Origin: Simkaniaceae bacterium
GTDB lineage: Bacteria > Chlamydiota > Chlamydiia > Chlamydiales > JACRBE01
NCBI GenBank assembly: GCA_022763045.1
Contig: JALEGI010000010.1
Location: 1-64,000, forward strand
Length of the DNA stretch: 64,000 nt
Direction of reading: 5' to 3'
The notes beneath the pieces were generated by a model. The model was not told the DNA's origin. It was given only the letters and a program-made list of their open reading frames with translations, and did not search any database. The first letter of the stretch is position 1, and the number at the start of each line of letters is the position of its first letter. This document shows positions 1 through 7,380 of this stretch, in pieces. The translations under genes and the position numbers were made by a program.

Positions 1-270
1 AGGTGACGAAGAGCAAACTCGGCTAAGAGGAAGTGATAGCGAATCAAGAGTTGATTCAAGTTTTAATAATTTAGGATCATCTAAACTAGAAACGCCCTGT
101 GTAAGATTTAAAAAGGCCTGACTTAACTCTTTTGCTTGATCGTCGGGATTATCGCTAAAACCTTTACTTTTAGAGATAAAATCTTGTAGACACGTTTTTA
201 ATCCAGAAGGACTACTTGAGCTACTAAAATCACCATGCGCTCTGCTAGCGCCTCCAGAATTAATTTCCAT
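1..270 (-). CDS. hypothetical protein, partial (C-terminus beyond window)
   Basis: An open frame of 90 codons starts at the ATG complementary to 268-270 and runs without a stop off the left edge, so only the N-terminus is seen. A strong Shine-Dalgarno (GGAGGAG, about 274-281 on the minus strand) fixes the start. The protein begins MEINSGGASRAHGDFSSSSS, is rich in Ser, Gly, Asp and Leu, and shows no signal peptide or membrane segment. It lies 65 bases downstream of another Ser/Gln/Asn-rich protein in the same orientation, and its opening resembles those of 336-1031 and 55192-56043 (M-[DE]-I followed by Gly/Ser/Pro/Thr-rich sequence). Function unknown; a secreted chlamydial protein is a guess from composition only. 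Confidence 0.65.
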   Translation of the reverse strand, partial: MEINSGGASRAHGDFSSSSSPSGLKTCLQDFISKSKGFSDNPDDQAKELSQAFLNLTQGVSSLDDPKLLKLESTLDSLSLPLSRVCSSSP

Positions 271-335
271 AAACTCCTCCTACCATTAATTTAACAACGA
301 AAGAACTAATTATTAAAAAATTAGCCCATATTTAT

Positions 336-1031
336 TTATTGAGAAAACATATCTAAAACATGATAAATTCCCGCCAACACCCCGATGCCCCCTGCAAAAT
401 CTGCTTGTGAGCCATTGATTAAACCATCAGCCGAACCTACACACCCTTTCAAGTCTGATATTAAGCTACTTGCCTGGGGAGTCATTGAGGAAGTGGACGC
501 AAAGGAATTTTGGAAAAATTGTTCAGTCAATTGCAGATTGTAATTTGATTCTTGAATGAGGGGCTGTGAAGGCTCATTGTTATTGTCCATCGATTGAAAA
601 TAGTCGTCAAACTGCTTTACTTGTGAAGTATACGTAGATCTTTCTGGTGATAGAGAAGAGACGTCCTGTGGTGAAAATGGTTGCCCATTTTCATAAACAT
701 TCGAAACAACGTTTAAAACAGTTGATGTCATTTGGGTCAGCATTCGAATCTGGTGACTTGGAGGCTGCGCTTGACAGCTAGAAAACATCGTTAGTACTTG
801 GTCAATGCCCTGCTGAACTCCAGAGGGAATGGCACTTAAGTCCTGGTTGACATGGGATAGAAAATTATTTACATCATCCTTCATTTGCGAAAACTCTTGA
901 TCTGTATTTACATACTGATTCAATTGCCCAGCTAGAGTACTGCAAGATGCGCTAAAATCTTTAAGCTCGGCCGATTGCCCCCCTCCAGAGGAGGGTTGGG
1001 TGGGAGATGTCCCATATGCGTTAATATCCAA
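336..1031 (-). CDS. hypothetical Ser/Gln/Asn-rich protein, TTG start
   Basis: 231 residues. The start codon is TTG (complement of 1029-1031), preceded by AGAGAGG with about six bases spacing; no in-frame ATG lies nearby. The sequence opens MDINAYGTSPTQPSSGGG and is rich in Ser, Gln, Asn and Thr, with scattered Cys and a Gly-rich, mildly hydrophobic C-terminus (GGIGVLAGIYHVLDMF). No signal peptide, no membrane helix and no known domain recognised. It sits between the partial gene at 1-270 and rpsN. The disordered, polar N-terminus is compatible with a type III secreted protein, but that is inference only. Confidence 0.7.
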   Translation of the reverse strand: MDINAYGTSPTQPSSGGGQSAELKDFSASCSTLAGQLNQYVNTDQEFSQMKDDVNNFLSHVNQDLSAIPSGVQQGIDQVLTMFSSCQAQPPSHQIRMLTQMTSTVLNVVSNVYENGQPFSPQDVSSLSPERSTYTSQVKQFDDYFQSMDNNNEPSQPLIQESNYNLQLTEQFFQNSFASTSSMTPQASSLISDLKGCVGSADGLINGSQADFAGGIGVLAGIYHVLDMFSQ

Positions 1032-1109
1032 AAAAAACCTCTCTTTAATGTTATAAATAACAAAAATGAGAGGTTTATTAAACTAAAAAATTAACTAACT
1101 GAGAGTTAA

Positions 1110-1415
1110 TTACCAAGAAGCTTTAGTAATACCAGGAATCAAACCAAGGTTGGCCATTTCTCGGAAGCAGATACGAGACATCTGGAACTTGCGGAGGTAG
1201 CCACGGCCACGGCCAGTGAACTGGCAGCGGTTGCGGAGGCGGATCTTGGAAGAGTTTTTCGGGAGCTTGGTGAGCTTGAGCATTGCCTGCTCTTTTTCCT
1301 CGGGATCGGTCTCGGGGTTTGAGATAAGCTTTTTGAGCTCAGCGCGTTGTTTTGCCTTGAGGGCAACGAGCTTTTCACGACGTTTTTGCTTTTCGAGTTG
1401 TGCCTTTCTTGCCAT
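1110..1415 (-). CDS. rpsN: 30S ribosomal protein S14
   Basis: 101 residues, the usual length of the long zinc-free (C-minus) S14. The C-terminal half carries the family signature [19 protein letters not shown] followed by [19 protein letters not shown]; the N-terminus is a highly basic helix. S14 binds 16S rRNA in the head of the small subunit. Its start codon overlaps the stop of rpmJ by one base (TAATG), so translation is probably coupled. The order rpmJ-rpsN near rpmH-rnpA is the same as I recall in Chlamydia trachomatis. Confidence 0.97.
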   Translation of the reverse strand: MARKAQLEKQKRREKLVALKAKQRAELKKLISNPETDPEEKEQAMLKLTKLPKNSSKIRLRNRCQFTGRGRGYLRKFQMSRICFREMANLGLIPGITKASW

Positions 1416-1561
1416 TACTTCTTCCTTGCAGGTCCTTTTTGCCTTTGTTTGCGGTTAGGGTCTTGCTTGTTGATAACGTAGAGTCGTCCGCGACGACGTA
1501 CGATTTTATCACCCTTGAGTGGGTCAGCTTTTACAGATGCTTTGGTTTTCACTTCGTCCAT
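1415..1561 (-). CDS. rpmJ: 50S ribosomal protein L36
   Basis: 48 residues from the ATG at 1561, or 45 from an in-frame GTG at 1552. The latter gives the usual chlamydial L36 length. The sequence contains [20 protein letters not shown] and [13 protein letters not shown], diagnostic of the cysteine-free L36 type. L36 is a small basic protein of the large subunit that binds 23S rRNA near the stalk base. The gene overlaps rpsN by one base. Neither candidate start has a strong ribosome-binding site, so the start is uncertain by three codons. Confidence 0.95.
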   Translation of the reverse strand: MDEVKTKASVKADPLKGDKIVRRRGRLYVINKQDPNRKQRQKGPARKK

Positions 1562-1618
1562 CCAAAATTTAAATTACCGCCACAGTATAGCAATTCTCTA
1601 CATTCTTGCCAATCTCTA

Positions 1619-1646
1619 TTTTAGCAGCGTTGGGGCGCTGCTAAAA
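1619..1646. repeat. perfect inverted repeat upstream of rpmJ
   Basis: TTTTAGCAGCG (1619-1629) and CGCTGCTAAAA (1636-1646) form an 11-bp perfect stem with loop TTGGGG. It lies about 58 bases upstream of the rpmJ start, between divergent rpmJ and the gene at 1715. The T-run is on the 5' side and the A-run on the 3' side on either strand, the opposite of an intrinsic terminator, so an operator or leader structure is more likely. Confidence 0.55.
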
Positions 1647-1714
1647 TGGCCGCAAACAACCTGGCCTAGAATTTAAAGTTTAAAATTAATATTATAAAAA
1701 ATAAAAGGTTAATT

Positions 1715-2302
1715 ATGAGAGTTGAGGGAAATTCAAACTTACAAAACAATAGCGAAGAAAATTTACTATCAAAACTAACAAATACCCTAAACGGGCTCTC
1801 CACAAAACCGATTGATAGCCAGACATTTGACTCTCTGGGAAAGCTCTCAAGTGAGGTAAAGTCGAAAAACCCCGATCTCTCAAGTCTATTCCATGCTCTG
1901 GCAAACCTGCCCCAATCAGCAAATTTTTCCATGCCTGTAAGCTCAACAGACAATCAGCTGATGCAGGGAATCTTGACCTCACTCACGGAGGCAGCTCGCG
2001 CCCCCGGTTCGGACTCAATCCAAGACATTTCTCCCAGGACAGTTGCCTGGTCGATGCACAATCTTCTAGATACCCTTCATGCAGCGACAACGGTTGGCCC
2101 AAATGTCGAGGTCACAATGGGCAAGGACTTGAGCGCAATCATGTCAGATCTAACGAGTCAGATGGCCGACGCACCTGATATGGTCTCAAGCCTTGAAAGT
2201 GCGAATGCAATTTTGAATCAATTTACTCAAGACATTTATAATGGAGCGGCCCCTGAACAGGCCTATAATAGCTGCAATGATGCCTTTCAAAGGCTCGGCT
2301 AA
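1715..2302 (+). CDS. hypothetical protein
   Basis: 195 residues. ATG at 1715 is preceded by AAAAGG (1702-1707) at a normal distance. The sequence starts MRVEGNSNLQNNSEENLLSK and is polar, Ser/Asn/Asp/Leu-rich and probably helical, with no signal peptide, membrane segment or recognisable motif. The composition resembles 336-1031 and the partial gene at 1-270. It sits directly before the rpmH promoter and is the only unrecognised gene between rpmJ and rpmH; in my memory of C. trachomatis these two are adjacent, so it is probably a lineage-specific insertion. Confidence 0.7.
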   Translation: MRVEGNSNLQNNSEENLLSKLTNTLNGLSTKPIDSQTFDSLGKLSSEVKSKNPDLSSLFHALANLPQSANFSMPVSSTDNQLMQGILTSLTEAARAPGSDSIQDISPRTVAWSMHNLLDTLHAATTVGPNVEVTMGKDLSAIMSDLTSQMADAPDMVSSLESANAILNQFTQDIYNGAAPEQAYNSCNDAFQRLG

Positions 2303-2310
2303 CCTGAGCG

Positions 2311-2339
2311 TTGACAAACTTGCGACATTTAGCTATACT
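2311..2339 (+). promoter_or_regulatory. sigma-70-type promoter of rpmH-rnpA
   Basis: TTGACA at 2311-2316, a 17-base spacer, and TATACT at 2334-2339. The -35 is perfect and the -10 matches five of six. The ATG of rpmH is 31 bases beyond the -10 box. This is the clearest consensus promoter in the window. Confidence 0.88.
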
Positions 2340-2370
2340 GCTACCTGAATTTCAAAATTTAGGTAGACAG

Positions 2371-2505
2371 ATGAAAAGAACGTACCAACCGAGCAAGCGC
2401 CGCCGCAAAAACACACTGGGCTTCCGCACACGCATGAAGACAGCTGCTGGCCGCAACCTAATCAACCGCAAGCGCCGCAAGGGACGCAAGCGTCTGAGCG
2501 CATAA
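2371..2505 (+). CDS. rpmH: 50S ribosomal protein L34
   Basis: 44 residues starting [20 protein letters not shown] and ending [11 protein letters not shown], the standard length and signature of L34. ATG at 2371 follows AGGTAG (2361-2366). An upstream in-frame TTG at 2311 would extend it, but that codon lies in the -35 box, so it is not the start. The stop TAA overlaps the rnpA start (TAATG), the usual rpmH-rnpA coupling. L34 is a very basic protein of the large ribosomal subunit. Confidence 0.98.
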   Translation: MKRTYQPSKRRRKNTLGFRTRMKTAAGRNLINRKRRKGRKRLSA

Positions 2506-2864
2506 TGTTTACTCTCCCCAAGTCTGCCCGACTCTTGAGGCGCGGCGACTTTTTTCGGGTAAGACGACCAAGCACATATTTGAATGGAAAATTTGTAGCG
2601 ATCAGCTATTGCTCTACAGAGCGCCCTGAAGTCCGTATGGGGATCACAGTGAGCCGCAAGTATGGCAAAGCGCACGATCGCAACCGCTTTAAGCGGGTGG
2701 TGCGCGAGACCTATCGCCACCTGAGGCCCGATCTGCCGGGTGGGGTCGACTTTGAGGTGCGCCCCAGAGTAAAAGTAGCAGATATGAAAGAGCTCGAAAT
2801 GCTCGAAGAACTGAAACGACTAATAGTGAATGCGACTAAACCAAAAGCAGAAAGAGGCAGTTGA
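2505..2864 (+). CDS. rnpA: ribonuclease P protein component
   Basis: 119 residues, normal for RnpA. It opens with LPKSARLLRRGDFFRV and carries the family core GITVSRKYGKAHDRNRFKR followed by VVRETYRHLR (RNR motif). It assists the RNase P RNA in removing 5' leaders from pre-tRNAs. It is translationally coupled to rpmH, and its last 35 bases overlap the start of the helicase gene at 2830 in another frame. Confidence 0.96.
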   Translation: MFTLPKSARLLRRGDFFRVRRPSTYLNGKFVAISYCSTERPEVRMGITVSRKYGKAHDRNRFKRVVRETYRHLRPDLPGGVDFEVRPRVKVADMKELEMLEELKRLIVNATKPKAERGS

Positions 2865-4638
2865 GGCAACCGAGGGACGCGTCCTTGTCCTAGCAGGCGC
2901 AGGCTCAGGCAAAACCTCTGTGCTCATCTCTCGCATTGCCCACCTCATCGAAAAGGGCGTGGCCCCCGAGTCAATCATGGGCCTCACCTTCACAAACAAA
3001 GCAGCGCGTGAGATGCGCGAGCGCCTAGCGCGCTTTGTTCCCAAGGCTGCGGCCGAAAAAGTCACACTTCTCACCTTCCACAGCTTTTGCTTTCACCTAC
3101 TCAAGCAAGAAATTCACAATCTCGGCTACACGAAAAACTTCAGCATCTACGATGAGCGCGACATGCAGAGACTCACCGCCGAATCCGATGAGGTCGCTGA
3201 GGTGATGCGGGCCTATAACGCAGTCGATTTTGACAGCATGATCACCCTCACCCTTCAGCTCTTTGAAGAGCACCCTGATGTTCTCGAGCGGTGCCAAAAG
3301 CAGTTTCACTACATCATGATCGATGAGTATCAAGACACCAATCCCACGCAGTACAAACTCGCCACCATGCTCTCGGGCGGCGGAGGCAATCTCTGTGTTG
3401 TGGGAGACGACGATCAATCGATCTACGGATGGCGCGGCGCGCAGGTGAAGCACATCCTCGAATTTGAGCACGATGTAGCAATTAAGCTCGAACAAAACTA
3501 CCGCTCGACGCCCAACATCCTCAAGGGCGCCAACGCCGTCATCGCCAACAATCGCGAGCGCCACGACAAAGAGCTTTGGAGCAAAGCCGATCCGGGCGAC
3601 CCCATTCACCTCTTCCACGCCCCCTCAGATGAGCTCGAAGCAGAAGCTGTTGTCCAGCGCATGCTCATGCTGCGCCGAGAAAAGGGGCTCGAATGGGGGG
3701 ACATTGCCATTCTATACCGCTCGAACCTCCTCTCACGCATCTTTGAAAAAATTCTCATGAAAACCTCCTGGCAGAGCGACCGCGGCTATGTGCGCGGCAT
3801 CCCCTACCAAATTGTCCAAGGTACCGAATTTTACCAGCGCGCCGAGGTGAAAGATCTTCTGGCTTATCTCAAAGTTGTGATGAACCCCAACGACACCGAG
3901 GCGATGCTCAGAATCATCAACTACCCCCGCCGAGGCATTTCGACAGAGACGCTCGATAAGCTCACCCAGTACCAGAGGAGAAAAAAGGTCTCGCTCTGGC
4001 ATGTGCTGCAGCAAATTGGCCACGAGCTTTTTGAAGGGGTCACACTATCGAAACAGGGCGCCCAGAGCATCCACCACTTTGTCGATCTCATCGAACGCGC
4101 GCAGATGCGCTTTGAGCGCGACTCGCTCAAAGATGCCGCGCACTGGCTCATGGGGGCAGTCGGCTACAAAGAGGCGATCATTAAAGAGGTGAAGAGCGAA
4201 AAGGCCCAACAATTCAAATGGGAAAACATCAAGCAATGTCTAGATATGATGGAGGATGAAAACCTCGACGACTTTCTCTCGAGTTCCATGCTTGATCCCA
4301 ATCGGATCCCCAAGGGCGCCCGGCGCAAAGATGCCGTTCAGCTGATGACCTTTCACAGCTCAAAGGGCCTCGAGTTTCCCGCCTGCTTTCTTGTTTGTCT
4401 TGAAGATCACATCCTACCTCACGAAAAGAGCCTGCAAGAGACCGGCGTGGAAGAGGAGCGGCGCCTTCTCTACGTTGCGATGACACGCGCAAAAAAGTAT
4501 CTCACACTCTCGATGGCGCAAAAGCGCCCCTACCGTGGAAAAGAGCAGAAAACGACCCCCTCGCGCTTCCTCTATGAAATTCCAAAAGAGCTGATTAAAG
4601 TGTCTGCTTACAATTTTCCTGCGCCGTTTCAGCACTGA
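2830..4638 (+). CDS. uvrD: UvrD/Rep-family superfamily 1A DNA helicase
   Basis: 602 residues, somewhat shorter than PcrA/UvrD (about 720). The SF1A motifs are all present in order: Walker A GAGSGKT (about 23-29), TFTNKAAREMRER, motif II with IDEYQDTNPTQY, motif III VVGDDDQSIYGWRGA, QNYRS, motif V TFHSSKGLEFP and motif VI EEERRLLYVAMTRAKKYL. It is a 3'-5' ATP-dependent helicase used in repair or replication. The start overlaps rnpA by 35 bases, and the 3' end overlaps the convergent gene at 4595 by 44 bases. Whether this is the main UvrD or a second Rep/PcrA-like copy cannot be told from this window. Confidence 0.93.
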   Translation: MRLNQKQKEAVEATEGRVLVLAGAGSGKTSVLISRIAHLIEKGVAPESIMGLTFTNKAAREMRERLARFVPKAAAEKVTLLTFHSFCFHLLKQEIHNLGYTKNFSIYDERDMQRLTAESDEVAEVMRAYNAVDFDSMITLTLQLFEEHPDVLERCQKQFHYIMIDEYQDTNPTQYKLATMLSGGGGNLCVVGDDDQSIYGWRGAQVKHILEFEHDVAIKLEQNYRSTPNILKGANAVIANNRERHDKELWSKADPGDPIHLFHAPSDELEAEAVVQRMLMLRREKGLEWGDIAILYRSNLLSRIFEKILMKTSWQSDRGYVRGIPYQIVQGTEFYQRAEVKDLLAYLKVVMNPNDTEAMLRIINYPRRGISTETLDKLTQYQRRKKVSLWHVLQQIGHELFEGVTLSKQGAQSIHHFVDLIERAQMRFERDSLKDAAHWLMGAVGYKEAIIKEVKSEKAQQFKWENIKQCLDMMEDENLDDFLSSSMLDPNRIPKGARRKDAVQLMTFHSSKGLEFPACFLVCLEDHILPHEKSLQETGVEEERRLLYVAMTRAKKYLTLSMAQKRPYRGKEQKTTPSRFLYEIPKELIKVSAYNFPAPFQH

Positions 4639-5407
4639 TTGCCGAAATTAGACTTTGAATATTTTTGCGAGCCCCCAGTGGCGCCCCTTGCAATGAGGTC
4701 TTAGCAAAGCGTAGCGATTCGTCAAAGCGGCGCTCCTCATAGAGAAACTGCGACAATAGCATGTGCAATTGCCACACCTTGTCATAATCCTTCAAACCCG
4801 AAATCGCAATGCGCAGCGTCGTCTCCGCCCCCTTTGGATCGAGCGGAAGCTCAATTTGAAAGTCTAAAATTGCAAGGCGCATCTCCAAATCCTCGCGCCC
4901 CGTGTAGTCTGCCGAATGGAGCAGACGATCGATCTGAGCAAACTGCTCCGAGCTCGTATCAAGACCGCTATAGCGATCCATCAACAGAGGCAAACAGCGC
5001 TCCTCTTTGATACACAAACCAATCAGACGATCGGCATCGACCTCCATATCTGCCCCTCGCAGCTTACCATAGAGCTTTTCGATCTCCCCATCAGTAGGCT
5101 GATAGAGCTTCTGCAGCTGATCGCGCAGCCCCTGCGCCTCATGATAAAGAGAGCAGAGGTGGTCGACAGAGTTAAGAGAATCTAGCCCGAGCGCGCGCAG
5201 CTCCGCCCCGTAGCGATCGAGTAAAACTAAATTTGACTGCCCTGGCTTTTCAACAAAAATAAAGCGATTTCCAAACTCCTCACTTGGCCTTGCCGCCTCG
5301 GGGATCACAGCGACCGGCTTTTCATAGACGCGTGAGAGCTCAAGTGCCCTATCAAAATTTGTCATCATACACACAGCAAGCACAAGCGGTAAAAAGCCAG
5401 TAGTCAT
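4595..5407 (-). CDS. secreted thioredoxin-like protein, CT783-like
   Basis: 270 residues. A short N-terminal hydrophobic segment (GFLPLVLAVCMM) could be a signal peptide. Residues about 25-75 read like a thioredoxin-type beta-alpha-beta core (KPVAVIPEAARPSEEFGNRF, then SNLVLLDRYGAELRALG) but lack a CxxC redox pair; the rest is helical and TPR-like (for example KVWQLHMLLSQFLYEERRFDESLRFAKTSL, split here at LHM). The position next to rnpA matches the C. trachomatis gene I remember as CT783, annotated as a predicted disulfide isomerase. The assignment is by position and rough sequence character; a redox role is doubtful without CxxC. Confidence 0.6.
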   Translation of the reverse strand: MTTGFLPLVLAVCMMTNFDRALELSRVYEKPVAVIPEAARPSEEFGNRFIFVEKPGQSNLVLLDRYGAELRALGLDSLNSVDHLCSLYHEAQGLRDQLQKLYQPTDGEIEKLYGKLRGADMEVDADRLIGLCIKEERCLPLLMDRYSGLDTSSEQFAQIDRLLHSADYTGREDLEMRLAILDFQIELPLDPKGAETTLRIAISGLKDYDKVWQLHMLLSQFLYEERRFDESLRFAKTSLQGAPLGARKNIQSLISAISAETAQENCKQTL

Positions 5408-5429
5408 AAGAGCCTCAGATTGGTATAAT
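5401..5429 (+). promoter_or_regulatory. extended -10 promoter for the Tsr3-like gene
   Basis: TGGTATAAT at 5421-5429 is a perfect extended -10 element. A weak -35 (TAGTCA, 5401-5406) is 17 bases upstream and lies in the start of the divergent gene. The predicted transcription start is near 5436, leaving a leader of only about 10 bases before the ATG at 5447. Confidence 0.65.
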
Positions 5430-5446
5430 GCCTCAGGTTATACGCG

Positions 5447-5884
5447 ATGAAAAAATTTATTCCCACAATCATTTTGCGCCACCGCAAAGAAAATTTGAAA
5501 AAGTGCTCGCTCCGCGGGTTAGAGAGTCGTGAGGACATGCAGTTTCTCACCTATCCGCGCGATCCCCTTCCCGATCTGACAGGCTACGTCATGCTCGGCT
5601 TTGATGGACCCGAGCTCTCCCCACAAGATGACAAGCTTTTCATGTTAGATGGCACCTGGAACTACGCAGAGCGCATGGAGCGCGTGCTCACGCTACCCCC
5701 TACTCGCTCGCTTCCCAAAGGTCTGCGTACCGCCTACCCCCGCCGCCAAGACGTTGACGCCGGCCTCGCCTCCATTGAAGCGCTCTACATCGCCTACCTC
5801 CTCATGGGCCGCGACCCAACAGGCCTACTCGACAACTATTACTGGAAAGACAAGTTTTTAGAGCTCAATTCCACCTTTATATAA
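5447..5884 (+). CDS. Tsr3/DTW-superfamily protein (putative RNA aminocarboxypropyltransferase)
   Basis: 145 residues. The middle contains LDGTWNYAERM (the D-x-x-W motif of the DTW/Tsr3 superfamily), then RSLPKGLRTAYPRR, LASIEALYIAYLLMG, and the C-terminal YYWKDKFLELN. The last blocks resemble the C-terminus of Tsr3 (DUF367), the enzyme that moves the aminocarboxypropyl group of SAM onto 18S rRNA pseudouridine. The related TapT/DTWD proteins modify tRNA U47; their N-terminal Cys cluster is not seen here. It may modify rRNA or tRNA; substrate unknown. It has its own extended -10 promoter and overlaps convergent tyrP by eight bases. Confidence 0.65.
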   Translation: MKKFIPTIILRHRKENLKKCSLRGLESREDMQFLTYPRDPLPDLTGYVMLGFDGPELSPQDDKLFMLDGTWNYAERMERVLTLPPTRSLPKGLRTAYPRRQDVDAGLASIEALYIAYLLMGRDPTGLLDNYYWKDKFLELNSTFI

Positions 5885-7049
5885 AAGTGATCACTAGCTC
5901 AAAAACAATAAAAACGACCAAAAGACAGAGTAGCGCTTTACCACCAGGGAGTTGACGCTCTCCCCCCTCAAGCTTTAAGCGGTAGCGCCCCGACCAGACC
6001 ATCAGCACTGGAAGTAGCCCCAAAAGCAAGACACATCCAATCCCACCCGCATAATTGAGCGCGAGGAAGAAAATATCGGGATTGTAGATGGAAATCACCA
6101 GTGGTGGAATAAAAACGAGTAGGCATAGCCCCAAGCGCGATCCGTGAGTGCGCTTGTGAAGCTTGAAGCCATCGGCAAGAAAGTCAAGCAGGCCAAGCGT
6201 CACCCCCAAAAACGAGGTTGTCAGAGTGAAAAACGCAAGTGCTTGCCCAAATCCGTAGACCATCGAGGTCCCCAAGTACTCTCTCAATGGCTGGACAGCC
6301 GTCCATCCCTCAGCCCTTGCATGCAAAAGCGCATCGACTGGCACGATTCCCTTAATCAAAATATCCCATAAAATGTAGACGACAAAGGGAATGCTTGCCC
6401 CATAAATGATCGCCCGCCTTGCAGGCTTGGCATCGTGGTGAAAGTAGCTCACCAAGCTGGGAATCAGCCCTTGAAAAGAGAACGAGGTGAAGATAATCGG
6501 CAGGGCCATCAGAGCGCTTCCAAAGTGAAAGCGCGTGAGCCTCGAATAGTCAACCGCAGTATATCCCGTTGCTAAAAATGCAAAGTAGGAGATGATCAAG
6601 CCGGCCATCAAAACCTTGTTGAAGCGATCAACTGCGCGCGTGCCCACATAGACAAAGCTTGCGAAAATCACCGTAAAAATTAATGCACTCAGAGCAAAAG
6701 GAATGCCACCTGCGAAGAGCGCCTTAACCACGCCTCCCCCAGCAGTTATGTAGGCAATCGTCAGCGAGTAGAATAAAAAGAGATACAAAAACCAAGCCAC
6801 AGCGCGTCCCCACGGGCCCAAAAGCTTGCGCGCTGTCGAGATGATATTGGCGCCTCGGGGCATCCACATCACAGCCTCGAGCAACAGTAGCCCCGTGCAG
6901 ATTGAAAAGAGCCAACAGACCAAGTAGATCATTGCCGCAGGCAAAAAGCCCCCATTCGCCGTTGCGATGGGCAGACCCAGCATCCCCGCCCCGATAGCCG
7001 TGCCGCCGACTAAAAGGGCGCCACCAAAAGTCTTAGGTTTATGTTCCAT
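5877..7049 (-). CDS. tyrP: aromatic amino acid permease, TyrP-like
   Basis: 390 residues with about 11 hydrophobic segments, the length and layout of the HAAAP family (TyrP, Mtr, TnaB). The N-terminus FGGALLVGGTAIGAGMLGLP is the family signature for the broken first helix. It should import tyrosine or tryptophan by proton symport across the inner membrane. Chlamydiae often carry several tyrP copies. The Shine-Dalgarno TTAGG and the ATG lie in a perfect hairpin (see 7031-7058). The gene is monocistronic as far as the window shows. Confidence 0.92.
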   Translation of the reverse strand: MEHKPKTFGGALLVGGTAIGAGMLGLPIATANGGFLPAAMIYLVCWLFSICTGLLLLEAVMWMPRGANIISTARKLLGPWGRAVAWFLYLFLFYSLTIAYITAGGGVVKALFAGGIPFALSALIFTVIFASFVYVGTRAVDRFNKVLMAGLIISYFAFLATGYTAVDYSRLTRFHFGSALMALPIIFTSFSFQGLIPSLVSYFHHDAKPARRAIIYGASIPFVVYILWDILIKGIVPVDALLHARAEGWTAVQPLREYLGTSMVYGFGQALAFFTLTTSFLGVTLGLLDFLADGFKLHKRTHGSRLGLCLLVFIPPLVISIYNPDIFFLALNYAGGIGCVLLLGLLPVLMVWSGRYRLKLEGGERQLPGGKALLCLLVVFIVFELVITFI

Positions 7050-7058
7050 AACCTAAGA
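7031..7058 (-). promoter_or_regulatory. start-codon hairpin of tyrP
   Basis: TCTTAGGTT (minus strand 7058-7050) pairs perfectly with AACCTAAGA (7039-7031). The 5' arm holds the TTAGG ribosome-binding site, the ATG (7049-7047) is in the 10-base loop, and the 3' arm is codons 4-7. On the mRNA this would hide the ribosome-binding site, suggesting translational control. Confidence 0.55.
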
Positions 7059-7068
7059 TTCTATCAGA

Positions 7069-7085
7069 TGTAAAGCAGCTTTACA
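7069..7085. repeat. palindrome TGTAAAGC-A-GCTTTACA
   Basis: A 17-base odd palindrome 20 bases upstream of the tyrP start. The same motif with longer arms (CTTGTAAAGC-G-GCTTTACAAG) occurs at 54684-54704. It could be an operator for tyrP or a fragment of a dispersed repeat; no A/T run fits an intrinsic terminator. Confidence 0.5.
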
Positions 7086-7126
7086 AGCTACTACTGGAAA
7101 CAGGGCGTTCCGTATAGACTTGTCAA

Positions 7127-7326
7127 TTTTTTTTTACCACAGAGGACACAGAGAGCACAGAGAGAAAAAGCCCCCCCCACAAACTTCATGCTTACGATTG
7201 TAGAGCTAATAAAAAGAGATAAAAAAAGAGACGAAGTCCTTTTTTTATGAGACAGCTTTTCAAGCTGATGGAATCAGGTTGAAAACCTCTCCTCTGTGCT
7301 CTCTGTGTCCTCTGTGGTAAAAAAAA
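7127..7326. repeat. foldback repeat with 35-bp perfect terminal inverted repeats
   Basis: T8 followed by ACCACAGAGGACACAGAGAG and CACAGAG (7128-7162) is repeated in perfect inverse at 7292-7326, with 129 bases between. This CACAGAGGACACAGAG-type sequence is a dispersed palindromic repeat in many environmental bacterial genomes, often mis-annotated as ORFs encoding HRGHREHRG. It looks like a non-autonomous MITE-like element. The 331-base gap 7050-7380 otherwise holds the tyrP control region; I see no gene in it. Confidence 0.75.
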
Positions 7327-7380
7327 TCAAGCAGCCTTGTTGAAAAGAAAACGTGAAATTTCCCTCTTGACCAATGTAAA

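Noticed and set aside
2311-2370. 20-codon N-terminal extension of rpmH from a TTG
   Set aside because: The TTG is the first triplet of the -35 box; the standard L34 N-terminus starts at 2371.
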